Shown here piece after piece: positions 1 through 12,200 of a stretch of 64,000 nucleotides of DNA (positions are counted from its first letter, which is position 1; every line of letters starts with the position of its first letter). The stretch is from Aphidius gifuensis (Eukaryota; Arthropoda; Insecta; Hymenoptera; Braconidae). Position numbers and translations under genes: made by a program. The notes beneath the pieces were generated by a model that ran no database searches, was not told the origin of the DNA, and was given only the letters and a program-made list of their open reading frames with translations. The stretch lies in NCBI RefSeq assembly GCF_014905175.1, contig NC_057791.1:18108177-18172176 (forward strand). The letters are read 5' to 3'.

Positions 1-382
1 AGGAATAATATTCTTGAAAAATATGGTATAATCAATTCTGCAAAATATAGATATAAATAAAGATTAGACATAAATAAAAAATTAATATATTATTATCTTA
101 ATATGTATTGTGAGCTATGAGTTTTAAAATATATATTTTTATATAAATAATCAGTAAAGTGATTCATTCGGTTTAAAATTGACTTTCGATATTGATAAGG
201 AGTATATAAAAAAAGCTTCGTTCGTTGATAAAACATTAAGCATATAGTTTCTTAAACAGCAAACTTCCTCTTGATGAGACATTATCATTTTAGTATACAT
301 TTCCTTGTATTTTTTTAGCAAACAAAGTTCTAATATATATTATAGTTTTATATATTGTTTTTATTTTTTTTTACAATAAACA
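1..382. promoter_or_regulatory. Upstream region and probable promoter of the CAP gene
   Basis: There is no coding sequence here. A TATA-like stretch (GTATATAAAAA near 202-213) lies about 170 bases before the start codon at 383, followed by a less AT-rich patch (about 214-260) where transcription could begin. The promoter call is inference from position and the TATA-like motif only. Confidence 0.3.
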
Positions 383-1457
383 ATGTCATTTTTTAATTTT
401 GGAAAAACCAAAAAAACACTTGTTACAGTTGTTCAAAATGAAAAGTAAGTGTTTTATATTTTAACTTTATGTTGATTATTAATTGCATTATTAAATTTTT
501 TTTTTTTAATTACTCAGTGGATGTATTTTAAATTTTGAGTCACTTTGTGTATTTACAGTTCGTCAAGTACATCATCAACTTCATCAGGAATAACAAAAAC
601 ATCATATCAATATAAATCCAGTGTTTCCAGCAGTGGTCATGTTGATGGAGTATCATTCAACAGATCAATATCATCACCTGTTTCCACCAAATCATCATCT
701 GCTCTTCCATCAACTAAGGTACAAAAAAAATTTACACTACAAAATAAATTTGTGTAATATTTTTATGATAATTAACATGTGATTATTATTTATTTTTTTT
801 AAACAGAAAATTGAACAAGCTAGTGGTGAAAAATCTCAAGGATGCTTACAGATAGATGAAAAATTTATAAATGCATGTTTAGAAAAACATAATTACTACA
901 GAGACATTCATGGTGTACCACCATTAAAAATTAATGACAAGGTATTTATTTTAACTTGATAAATTTATGTAAATAATTAAATGTAATATGCAATTATTAT
1001 TTTTTTTTTAATAGTTATGTAAATTCAGTCAAGAGTGGGCAACTAAATTAGCAAAAATGGGTAAAATGGAGCACAGAAAAAATTCAGAGTATGGAGAAAA
1101 TTTATATTTTAAATGGAGCTCAAATCCAAAGTGTTTAGTGACTGGTGATGAAGCAGTTGTTTCATGGTAAATAATAATTTTCATCTTTTTAATTTTATTA
1201 TATTTAAATTTTAATAGTAGTAATAATTATTATTATTTTTACCTAGGTACTCTGAAATTAAGGATTATAAATATGGCACAGACAGATCAGCATCAACAAC
1301 TGGTCATTTTACCCAGGTCGTTTGGAAAGACAGCACTGAATTGGGAGTTGGTTTTTCACGTAACAGCAAGGGAGAAATTTATGTTGTATGTAATTATAAT
1401 CCACCTGGAAATTTCATAGGATCATTTGGCAATAATGTATTAAAACCATGCAAATAA
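383..1457 (+). CDS. CAP-domain protein, GAPR-1/GLIPR2-like
   Basis: Five exons join in frame: 383-444, 559-718, 807-941, 1015-1166 and 1247-1457, giving 239 aa and ending in TAA. All introns are GT-AG and short. Residues about 20-75 are a Ser/Thr-rich linker; the CAP domain follows from about residue 94. The CAP1-type motif GHFTQVVW is at residues 189-196, with the metal-site histidine at 190, and YVVCNYNPPGN is close to the C-terminus. YGENLY and the upstream HNYYRDIHG supply the other usual CAP-cavity positions. There is no N-terminal signal peptide, which separates it from secreted venom-allergen-5-like CAP proteins and points to the intracellular, Golgi/membrane-associated GAPR-1 (GLIPR2) group. 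Known GAPR-1 proteins bind acidic lipids; that role here is family inference. The Ser-rich N-terminal extension is longer than in mammalian GLIPR2. Start chosen as the first ATG of the only frame that joins exon 2. Confidence 0.88.
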
Positions 1458-2177
1458 TATTAATTAAAAAATTATTCATTACTATAATTAAGTGCTATAA
1501 ATAATTTTTTATATATTTTATTAAAAAAAATAATTTCAAAGTGTATTTTATGATTATTTAACATTTAAATAAATAAATTAATTAATAATAACAATACAAG
1601 GTATTATTATACTGCTGGAATAACAATCGAAATAACATAAATTTCCAATCGAAATAAAATTTCTAACACATATTTTTCGATGATTATTGAGCATGCGCAA
1701 ATAAATTGTTTTGATTATTGTTTTCTTTTTTTTTTTATTATCAATTTTTTTTTCAAGTAAACAATCACGTAATTTGGATCATTACAAAACGAATTTTTTA
1801 TTTATTAATCTCTTATTTTTTAAACTGTTTTTTATTTTTGCTCAATGTTAATATTTTAAAAACAATTTTAATTATGACATACTATACTTGATAATAATGA
1901 GGATGTTTACATTTTTTAAATGTTGATATTTATATTAAAATTATACCGGTAAACAAATGTTAAATTTAAAAAATATTAAAAATTAACATTAATTTTTTAA
2001 TCTATGAGTTATCGAAATTTATACACTCGTTGACTTTCTACTTTTATAAGTACGTGGCTGATATTTATATCAACATCAATATTGATGAGAGAGTGTTTAT
2101 CTTTAAAAGTTTTTAAGGTTAAACATTGTTAAGTGGACATAAACATTATTAAGAAAATATAAATAATAGAAAACAAA
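1458..2177. other. Intergenic spacer between the CAP gene and TMEM19
   Basis: 720 bases of AT-rich sequence with no supported coding region. It must contain the 3' end of the CAP gene (AATAAA-like strings near 1568-1576) and the promoter of the downstream gene. No clear TATA box or other motif stands out. Confidence 0.4.
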
Positions 2178-3571
2178 ATGATTAAACAAGGAACAAATGA
2201 AGTTAAAAAATCCCAGGTACTTTTACCAGTTTTACTTTCAGCAATAGCCATTCCAGTGTCAATATTACTTTGGATTATGAATGTTGTTTACTCAAACTTG
2301 ACACCTGAAGAAGATAGCCACTATGAAGGTAACTATCAAAAATTTTCATGCAATTATTTATTAAATAATTTATTCTTTATTAATTTTTTTTTATTACAGT
2401 TATTTCACCCTGGAGATGGCTTGTCTCAGTACTCATTCCCATTGTATTTGCAGTCTGGGGATTAAAGAGAAAATCACTTGATCTTACTGGATCAATTTTA
2501 GGTAATTTGATAGATTAAATATAAATTATTAACTCAATAAATAAATCAATAATTCAATTAACATTCCTTTTAGGCTTAGCAATGGGTTTTATATTAACAC
2601 TGACAAATTATGCTCATCTAGCATGTCTTATGACATTTTTTGTTAGTTCATCATTAGCAACAAAATTTCGTTCACATAAAAAACGTAAAATTGAAGCTGA
2701 TTTTAAAGAAGGTGGACAAAGAAATTGGATTCAAGTTTTATGTAATGGAGGAATGGCATCACAACTTGCATTATTATATCTTGTTGATGTTGGATGTGGT
2801 GAAAGACCAATTGATTTTCATAAAGATTACAGAAGTTCTTGGATATCAATGGGAATATTAGGTAAATACATAATTATATTTATTAAAATATTAATGAATA
2901 ATCTATATATAACATATATTTTTTAGGTGCATTTGCATGTTGCAATGGTGATACATGGGCATCTGAATTTGGTACAGTTATTGGTAGCTCAGATCCATTT
3001 TTAATAACAACAAGAAAACGTGTTCCACGAGGTAATTATCATCAAATTATTTCCAACATTGTAAACAAATAATAATTACAATGATGATGATGATGATAAT
3101 AGCTTTTTTTGTTTATCATTACAAGGAACAAATGGAGGTGTTTCATGGATTGGTCTAATAATGTCTTTGCTGGGTGGATTGGCGCTTGGTATTTCTCATT
3201 ATTTAGCTGTTTTGTATACTGTTGATACTGCACTTTTAGAGCATGCTCCATCACAATGGCCAATAATTATTGTTGGTGCTGTTGGTGGATTTTATGGAAG
3301 TATTTTGGATTCACTTATTGGTGCAACTTTACAATATTCTGGTTAGTATTACAATCAAAAAAATATACATGTGATAATAATATTTATTTACATTTCAATT
3401 ATTTTATTTATTTAAGGTTTAAATGAACTTGGACAAGTTGTTGAACATCCAGGAAAAGGAATTAAACATATATGTGGTAGACAAATATTGGATAATCATA
3501 GTGTTAATCTTTTGTCAAGTATTGGTGTTGCACTTACACTTCCAAGAATAGCCAACTTCATGTGGCCCTAA
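2178..3571 (+). CDS. TMEM19: Transmembrane protein 19 (DUF92 family)
   Basis: Six exons join in frame: 2178-2328, 2400-2501, 2574-2861, 2927-3031, 3126-3341 and 3417-3571. The product is 338 aa, the usual length of TMEM19. It is a multi-pass membrane protein: the first hydrophobic helix is near residues 15-38 and several glycine-rich helices follow. Recognisable family segments are the CNGDTWASE motif in exon 4, RKRVPRGTNGGVSW across the exon 4/5 junction and the GGFYGSILDSLIGATLQYSG helix end in exon 5. These match the eukaryotic TMEM19 branch of DUF92, whose bacterial and plant relatives include phytyl-phosphate kinase (VTE6); the animal function is not established. It ends close to a convergent gene on the other strand. 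Confidence in identity is high, in function low. Confidence 0.9.
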
Positions 3572-3979
3572 AAATGTTTTTAAAAAAAAAAAGACCTTTT
3601 ATACAAGAAAAAATATATGTACATTATTTTTCATAGTTTCAAATACTTTTAATCAGTTGATCAATAAAAAATATAAATATAGAAAATTTATAAATAATTA
3701 TTTACAATGACTTTATTTTGAAAATAAATTGTTTTTTTTTTTTTTATTAATTGGCAGTTTAAAAAAATGGAATTTTAGTTGGGTTGTTAATAATTGAAAA
3801 ATAAGAATTTATTTCATACTGGTTTTATTTTTTGTACATATATTTTTTAAAGTTATATTTATAATAGTTAAAAAATGCTAGAAGTATTGAATAAGTCAGA
3901 GGAAATTTCAACCAGGTTACAAAATAATTATACCTTGGTATGGAGGATTATGATCTTGAAGTAAACTATTTTTTTTTCT
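3572..3979. other. Convergent 3' intergenic region
   Basis: About 400 bases between the stop of TMEM19 (+) and the stop of the secreted-protein gene (-). It is AT-rich with several AATAAA/TTTATT strings (for example near 3663 and 3722) that could serve as polyadenylation signals on both strands. Nothing else is seen. Confidence 0.4.
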
Positions 3980-6436
3980 TCAAATATATCGAGACAAGTT
4001 ATTATTAATAACTCGTTCAAAATAATCTGCAATATCTAATGATTGAAATTTCAATGCAATAAAACCACCAGATTCAGCACAGCCTCTGTGATAAAGACTA
4101 ATTGTTGAAAGTGGCATTGCTACATTTGTTTTGGCTCCTCTTATATCAATAAATGGAACAAATGATTGTCCAAGATCATCATTTTTATTAGTTTGTCGAA
4201 ATTCAACTCGTTGATAAGGTACTGAAATATCAGTATTTTTACTTGGCTTTGATATTGGTGTATTTGGGTCACCAAGATTTATGACTTGTCTGTATGAAAA
4301 TAAATTATTTATAGAATCATTTAAAAAAAAAAAACTAATGATTTATTTTTTAAATCATTTACCTTTTTGCGTGTTGAAATTGATTTAGCATAAAATCTGT
4401 TGCACCAATATGAAGTTTTCTTGTTCTAGATAATTCACCACTGTTAGGATCAAACTGCATCGACTTAACAGATAATTCAATGCCTTTATCATTTACATTT
4501 CCACGTGATTCAGCCTTATTTAATCGAACGCCTTAAAAATTAACAATCATCATTGAAATTAATAAATATCAAATGAAAAATGATAATGTCTACATACCGA
4601 CAATAACATGGCTTCTTGGAACAGTTATATCATCAAGGTTTATTGATAAACCACTTGATATATACATAAAATCATGATCAACTTCCATATAACTTGTGCT
4701 CGATTCCTTTCCTTCTTGAAATCGATGATAATATGCCACTAAATTATCATTTTTAAAAACAGGTTCTGGACTATAAGTTCTAGTCCACTCAACTGTTTTT
4801 TGATCAATCAATCCACCAGGCAAAAGAACACCAGTTTGTGGAACCAATGAAATCATACCATTTTTTTCTTCAAATCGCAAATTAGTAATGACCCTTAATA
4901 AATAAAAAAAAATAATTAATTGATCAATTGTTTTAGTATTTTATAATTAAAGTAAATAAAAAAATTAATTACCTGTTTGATTCAGTATCAGCTAAAGCCC
5001 AATTGAAAGATATTGATCGAACATCACCTTGCTTCCATTTTTTTCTTTCACAATTGCAATAACAAAATTCATTTGGTATAAGATTTAGTTCACTAAGGCC
5101 TACGGGACGTACCATTTTCCATTTCTTTTGTCTCCTCATATAATTTAGTGGACAATGTTTAGCTGCTGATTGATTTCCATATATTTTTAAATCACTTACA
5201 GCTGATAAATAACGTTTTGATGGATCTTCCTGTTGAAAAAAGTAATATAAATAATTTAATTTCCACATAAAAATTAAAAAATATATATATGACTTACTGA
5301 TAGACATAAAGCCATAGACTTTTTACTGATTTGTTCACAATTTTTAAGAACTCCACCATCTGCTGAGCAAGTATGCGACAAACATAATGGATCATTAGGT
5401 TTACAATGATCATATTTACCATTGAATGCTTTACAACTAATTCCTTGAAGAACTGCTAATGAATCAAATATAAAACCTTGTGATGGTCCAGTTAATTCAA
5501 CATATGTTTTATCTTTAATATCAGCATCCCTGTTACATGACCTTATATTTCTTGATACATGGTGTATTATATGACGTGCGAACTCAACAGAATATTGTAA
5601 CGAAAATCTTGCTCTATTTACTAATAGGTAGGTTTCATAAAAAGAACTTACTATTGAATAACAAAAAAAAAATTCATTAAGTATTTTAATTTTTATCTCA
5701 TTCAATTAAATTAATTTTTTTTTTTATACCTTTTCCACGTCTTTCCATAAATTTATCTGCTGATATTATGAAGTTATAAGCCTTGAATGCTTTATTTGAA
5801 ACAACATCGAAAAATTGAATAACATGTTGTTGACGTAATATAGGATAGTTACCACAAAAATGAGATTCAGTATCCTAAAAAAAAAAAATTGATTGAAACA
5901 TTATAATATTATTTATCTTTTTAGTTTATAAATTTATTTATTTTATTTTTAAATTTTAATATTACCTCTATTAGTCGATCCATTGAATAGAGTGTATCGT
6001 ATGTTTTTATTGCTATCTTTTCTATTTCTATCATAGATTCTACAAGACTACCTGCACCACCTGATAATACAACCTTAAAATGTTTTTCTAACTCTGAATA
6101 ACTTACATTATCAGGAGATTTTAAAAGTTCATTAAATGGTATCCAAGATTTTTCAATTCTATCGGAAATTTTATCAAGTAAGTCCATTAGATCTTCACTA
6201 TCCTTATTAAACTTATATACTTCATTGAAAATATTACGTGTGTCGTTATCTAATATTTTATTATCATAAGATGCCCATTTATGTTGATCTCTAAATTCAT
6301 AAATAATACTCTGTATCATTGGATCGGGTGAATTAATGATTGGTTCAGATTTTTTTTGGTTTGCACTCCAGCATTCAATAATTTTTATAAAATTATATGA
6401 CATTAAAAAAATTAATATCAATTGATATTTTTTCAT
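3980..6436 (-). CDS. Secreted cysteine-containing protein, unknown function
   Basis: Seven exons join in frame on the minus strand: 6436-5966, 5874-5730, 5650-5298, 5229-4973, 4893-4598, 4531-4363 and 4289-3980, giving 666 aa. The start at 6436 is preferred over an in-frame ATG at 6478 because it begins directly with a Lys-Lys plus hydrophobic signal peptide (residues 1 to about 22, ending IIEC). Residues 25-150 are charged and likely helical. A cysteine-rich middle follows: exon 3 has a CKPNDPLCLSHTCSADGG stretch, and exon 4 has FCYCNCERKKW. The C-terminal third is rich in beta-type sequence. I do not recognise a catalytic motif. It may belong to an insect-specific domain-of-unknown-function family (DUF4803 is a candidate from memory, unverified). 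A secreted or extracellular role is inferred from the signal peptide and cysteines; a venom or salivary role is possible but unsupported. Confidence 0.82.
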
Positions 6437-9036
6437 TATTAAAAAAATTATATTTATTATCCAAACTGAAAAATACAATTATTATTTATAAATTTTTTTT
6501 TCATAAATTAGGTTTTCATAATTCGAGAGGGTACACTAATGTTAATTTAATAAATACGTAAATAATTAAAAATTGTAAGGTTTAATTGAATATATAATTT
6601 TTAAATTTTTTAATGAGTTTTTTTTTTTTTTGCATTATTTTGGGGATGAAAGGGGTATTTTAAATATCATGTATAAACCAGGATAGTTACATAATTTAAA
6701 AACGTGATACTTGAATGGTCGAGAACTATTATAGACGCCAAAATATATGCTCTTTCACACACCCCCACACACACACATGTATTGCAAAAACTAATCATTT
6801 TATTTAACAGTTATATTGGTTTAATTATAAATATTATATTGAATAACTGGCAATTTCGTTGTTCTCTTATTTTACCTGTTAAAACGACCTTGAACTGTGG
6901 TGAAAATAAAATTATAATATTCACACAAGAAATGTTATAATATTAAATAATAAGACTTAAAATATTAATTTAACAAAATAACTTTGGATCAGTCTAAGAT
7001 ATATTTAAACACAAGAAATTGAATAATGTTTACTTGAATTAATAAATTAGTTAAATTATAAAAACTGCATTGAAAGTAAATCAAATAAAATATATTGACA
7101 TAAATGTGACGTTAATTTAGGGTTGAAGGATCAAGGATCTTCTTGGTTTGCAACTTGCAACGATTGCAAAATGCAACAGGTGTATATAAGAGATTAGAAA
7201 AGATCGACTGACTACATATATAATCGGCAAACATGGAGACTAGAGACCTAGAGCTGGTTTTGTAGTTGACAGTCAACTTTATTTTGTATAGTTAACTACA
7301 AAACCGACCCCCATAATCTTCTGTTCCTGGAGTCCAATTTATTGCAAATTTGCAATTCACGGTGAAAAATAAAATTTACAACAATTTACAATCTAAGGAT
7401 TTTTTTTTCGCCGTCATTTTTGTCGGAGTTCTATTCTATTGAATATAACCCATGACAAGAGAAAGAGAGAGCTCATTTTTTACATTGCTTAGAAAAAATT
7501 ACAGGCAAATACACTAAAACTAATTAAATTAAAAGCAATGCTGTAAACACATTTAATAATTTTATTTATTTATTTATTTTTATAATTCAACATGATATAT
7601 ATATCGTCGAAATGATAATTCTTTTTTTTCGTCAGACGTAAGTTATTACTGATATTTAAATATAAAAAAATTAAACTGTACAATTGATTTATTTTCATTG
7701 ATATGAATTAAGTGACATTATTTCTTTAAACAATTATTTTTTTTAAAAAATAATAATTATATATAGTTATATATTACATTTACAACATAAATTAAAGATT
7801 TTATTAATATTCTTGATTTTTTTTAAAACACAAATTGACTGGATAATTGTTTAAACTATCTAATATATTTTTTTTTCTTTTTTATTTTTTTTCAAAACAA
7901 TTTTTCAACATTTATACATATTTATTTATTTATTTTTGTACATAATATTAATGATTTTTTGAATTTATTTATTGATTTAGCAATTTGTGTATTTAAAATA
8001 TTTTATTTTGTGTGTTAAGTACAATCTGGTTATTCCACAATAAATAGTTATTTTATTATGACATACTAATTACATTTTTTTACAATTTTAATTTACTGCA
8101 ATAATAACTAAGTTTAAAATAAAAATAAAATATTATTTTAAAACAAGTACTTGTTGTGATATTAAACCATTAAATTATTTCCAACTCATTTTTAATTTGT
8201 AATTTCAATTAAACTAAATAAAAAATAGTTCAACTAATTTGCATGGAAAATAATTAGAATAATAATTAATTGAAATGTAAAAAAAGTTTATTAAAATACT
8301 TATTCAATTATATTTACTTTTATATATTATTTACCAAAAATAATATTGTGTATAAATTCATATTAATTTATCAGGTGTTATACATAATTGGTATTTATAT
8401 ATTAAATTCAATTCTATATATTATTCAATGAGATAAATTGTAGAAATTTAAACTGTTAATATTTACCCGATTAATATCAATCCGGTATCAATAGTTTTTC
8501 CATTTAAATTCTTTTTTCAAGGACTATTTATTTATCAAACAAAATGCGATAATAACAAAAAAAAATAAATACTTGAAATATACAAATTATGAAGTATCAC
8601 GTATTAATAAAATTCAATTCAATTCAACCCTTTTTTTTTTATTTTTAATTAAACAAAAATTCTTTAAATTACAAAATTAAAAAAAAAAAAAATACCATTG
8701 AAAATAAAGCGATGAAAATAAATGGATAGTAAACAAATATTTGTCGGTATAAAATTAAAGCAGTTTTTTTTTTTTTTTGGTGAAAAAAAGCCTCGATTGA
8801 TTATTCGAGTTGCTGATTAATCTAGAATGAAAAAAAAAAAAAGCTGAACCAGAACAAAAGAGGGTAAAAATAAATAAAGATAAAACTTGATCGAGTCAAT
8901 ATATTTCGATGTCATCGAAGGATGAGATAATAATAATCATTCACCAGGAAGACCCTTGACTTATATTTTCTTACTTATTTTTTATATATTTTTTTTTATT
9001 TATTTGTCAGTCTTATAATATCTGCTATCAGTAGAA
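6437..9036. other. Intergenic region between the secreted-protein gene and the receptor
   Basis: 2.6 kb without a supported gene. It holds the promoter side of the secreted-protein gene, a short CA-rich run (about 6754-6779), a less AT-rich patch about 7110-7350 with a TATA-like string (GTATATAAGAG near 7171) and a hairpin described separately, and then long poly-T/A sequence. The end next to 9036 should contain the receptor's 3' UTR. Confidence 0.4.
7256..7305. repeat. Imperfect inverted repeat / hairpin
   Basis: GGTTTTGTAGTTGAC at 7256-7270 is the reverse complement of GTTAACTACAAAACC at 7291-7305 except for one position, with a 20-base spacer. The spacer side also contains a short GTTGAC-A-GTCAAC palindrome (7265-7277). 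It lies in one of the few less AT-rich patches of this intergenic region. It could be a mobile-element end or a small structured RNA; neither is shown. Confidence 0.45.
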
Positions 9037-9256
9037 TCAACACTGTGTCTGATACTGATTGACATCGTAGGCTGAGTCATTACGTTTGATAAGTCCTCGT
9101 GAATTTTTAATCCTGTTACTATCATTACGAGTTGAAATGACTATTGGAGAATTATGATTTTCTACGAGTATACCATCTTTTTGTATTGTTGGTAATTCTA
9201 ATTGATAGTCACACCTTCTCCTCTCCCGCCATCGGACCTGCAGTTGATCGGACAAA
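9037..9256 (-). other. Receptor last exon with two alternative acceptors
   Basis: Two AG acceptors lie 19 bases apart, so they open different frames. Using the distal one (exon from 9256), the tail after TVS is FVRSTAGPMAGEEKV and stops at 9209. Using the proximal one (exon from 9237), the tail is 66 residues beginning VRWRERRRC and ending NQYQTQC, with a stop at 9037. Both continue exon 11 (9692-9609, phase 0) without a break. Which is used, or whether both are, cannot be decided from DNA alone; the short tail ending EEKV resembles what I recall of insect DH31 receptors. Confidence 0.6.
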
Positions 9257-12200
9257 CTGAAACAGTCAACAACCCACAATGGACTCTACATGGACGGTGT
9301 CATTAACACAATACGAACTTTTATTTTATTTTATTTTATTTTTTTCTTCATGCTTTTCATTGGTGTACACAAATTAATTAATTGGGATTTTTATTAGTCC
9401 GCATTGTGCCATTGACAAATTTTTTAAATTATCATCAAAACTTTAATTCATTCTGATAAATAAAACAAAAAATATATATTGTAAAATTAATATTTTATAA
9501 TTTAATTTTGATAAAATATACAAAAATTATTTATATACAAATTATAAATTAATTTTAATTAAATGAAATTTTTTTTTTTATATAATTTAAAGTTGATAAT
9601 AATCTCACCGAGACAGTTGTTGCTGTGCATGAATTTTGTCGTTTTCTTATGAATGCCGAACCTTCCCATTTACGTTTAAATTGTGCAATCACCTAAAATC
9701 AAATGACAATATTAAAATTAACTCATAGCCAAGAAACACAAATTAAAAATTTAAGACTATTTATTGATTTTATTATTTTTAATTATGAAAAGTTGATTGG
9801 AAATATCAAAGTATTTTAAAAAATAAATTTAAATTTATATCAATTTGTATTTTAAAATTTTATAAAAAGTTATTTGACAATGAAAAAAATGTTAGAGATG
9901 TAATAATAAATAGTCTTTTAGTAAAAAATAATATTTAAGCAATTAATAATTATTTTTTATTTATTCTTACCTCTCCATTACAGAAGCAAAATAACATGGC
10001 AACACAAAAACCCTGAAAACAAGTGTAAATATAAATTAACATTAGATGATACACAAAATTTTTATATGACAAATAAATGTCTCTACATCATGATGACTTG
10101 GCATTCATAAAACAGCAAGTAAATATAAATATTGATCAGTGAAAATATTATATAAATATCATGCTTAGAAACAAAATGTTAATTTGTCTTTTATTTTTTA
10201 ATAAAATATTGAAAAATCAATTTTAATTTTATTATACTTTGATTAAATATTTTTTAAAACTTTATATTTTATTTTTTTCTACAAATTATCAACTATCGTG
10301 CAATATGAAACTCAACACTTTGGGAAAGTTGATTTTGATGTATAGATGTTGTGGTAGTTGTCAACTTGAGTAACTTCCACACATATCAAATGGCCTTTGA
10401 GATTTACAATATTTAAACATGATGAGAGTAAACTAAGTAATATTTGCCAACGTTAAATTAAATTAAAATATTTAAGAAAATCTTGAAACTAAGATGTACT
10501 ATAATTATAAATTAAAAATAACTTATCAGTTAGTTTTTTTTTAAACTTTTTGTCTATTTTTTATGATATATTTAAATATTTATTAACTAACTTGAAATGA
10601 AATTGTAATTGCTGATATGACGTCATATGTTTCAGCATATGGATGGCCTTTTGGTGGTCGAAAGGGTATCACTAAATAATGCAATCCCAGAAGCGGCACT
10701 AGAAGCAATGTTGCGCTGAAAAGAAAAAAAAAAAATTAATATCTTTATTAATTTATCACACAATGTCATTATTTTTGCATTTAAAAAATTTAATTTTATT
10801 ATGACACAATATATAATGAGCTGATGATTAAATATTTAATTAAATTTTCAAATTATTCAATTAAATTTTATCATCAACAGTTGCTACAAAGAAATATACA
10901 TAAATTTCTAACAATGAATTTAATATTCATGTCATGTTTGCGTTAGAAAAATAAACAATAAAAAAAAATTAAAAAACTAAAGAATTAAATATTTCAAATA
11001 AATAAAAGTATTGAAATTTTTTCAATACTTTTTCTTTATGATTTGTTTTTATTTTTTTGTTTAATAAACTTATGATGAATAAAGAGATTAAATATTTAAA
11101 AAATTTTCTAACATAATAAATAATGAAATTCTATTGTTATTTTATAGAATGTTTAAAATTAATATGATTATTATACCGTAAAGCTTGAAGCATCGAACGA
11201 GATGGCCGTGAGCCAATTGCTGGTCCAGCTCTCAATTTTGTGAGAAGAACACGAACAATATTGCAAAGGAATGCAAGATTAAGTAGTGTTGATACGCAAA
11301 CTGGATAAATTAAAACATTGATATAGTTGCTTTCGTCAATCCAGCATCTGTTATGAAAAAATAAAATGAATAATATCATAAAATTAAATTATAAATATTG
11401 ATAAAATTTAATTATTGATCTTCAATTAATACATTGACCTTAAGTTTAAAATTGACCTCATAAGCAAACCACAATTTCAATCGTTTTTCTCTGTAGTGGG
11501 TATATTTATTAATTTACAAACTTGTTTACTCAATTTACTTAAATTTCAATATTCATACAAAATTTAATTCAATTTTTTTTCTATTTCATTATTTTCTATT
11601 TTGTATATTTAATTTTTTTTTTTTACATTAAAAATTTATAGCTTTAGTGAATAATTTTATAATAATTATTTACTAAAGTTTTTAAAAAAAAAAAATATTA
11701 AAAAGATACATATATTTAAATGAATATAGTAAAATTCGTTTTATATTTTTTTTTATTGCTAATGAAAATTCAAACAAATATAATTGCTTTTTTTTTGTTT
11801 TTTGTTTTAAACTTATTCTTGAATTTATATCTTTTATTTAATTTAATTTGGAAATAAGTTTTTTTCTTTTTCAATTAAAATATTTTCTTTGATATCATTG
11901 AGTTTTTTTTTTCCAACATTACGTGAATTTATTGTTTCTTTGTGAAGAAATTAATTAATATTCATTGATCCTTTTTATAATTTAATATACTATTTAAAAT
12001 ACAAGTATTATCATAAAAAAAAAAAAGAATGAATAAATTGACGAAAAATACACATAAATCACACATAATTCACACGTAATTTTTAGTCTAATAACATCAA
12101 GATTGAATGTTTACTGAAAAAGTTGTGCTACCTTAATATGTCAGTTTTAAAAAAAAATATAAAAAATATTTAAAAAAATTTTGTTTTTGAGTTATTTCTT

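Noticed and set aside
6754..6779. CA-rich short tandem repeat
   Set aside because: An ordinary interrupted microsatellite with no sign of function.
9037..9279. 80-codon minus-strand open frame starting MWVVDCF as a separate small gene
   Set aside because: Its downstream part is better explained as the alternative last exon of the receptor; the upstream part is intron sequence.
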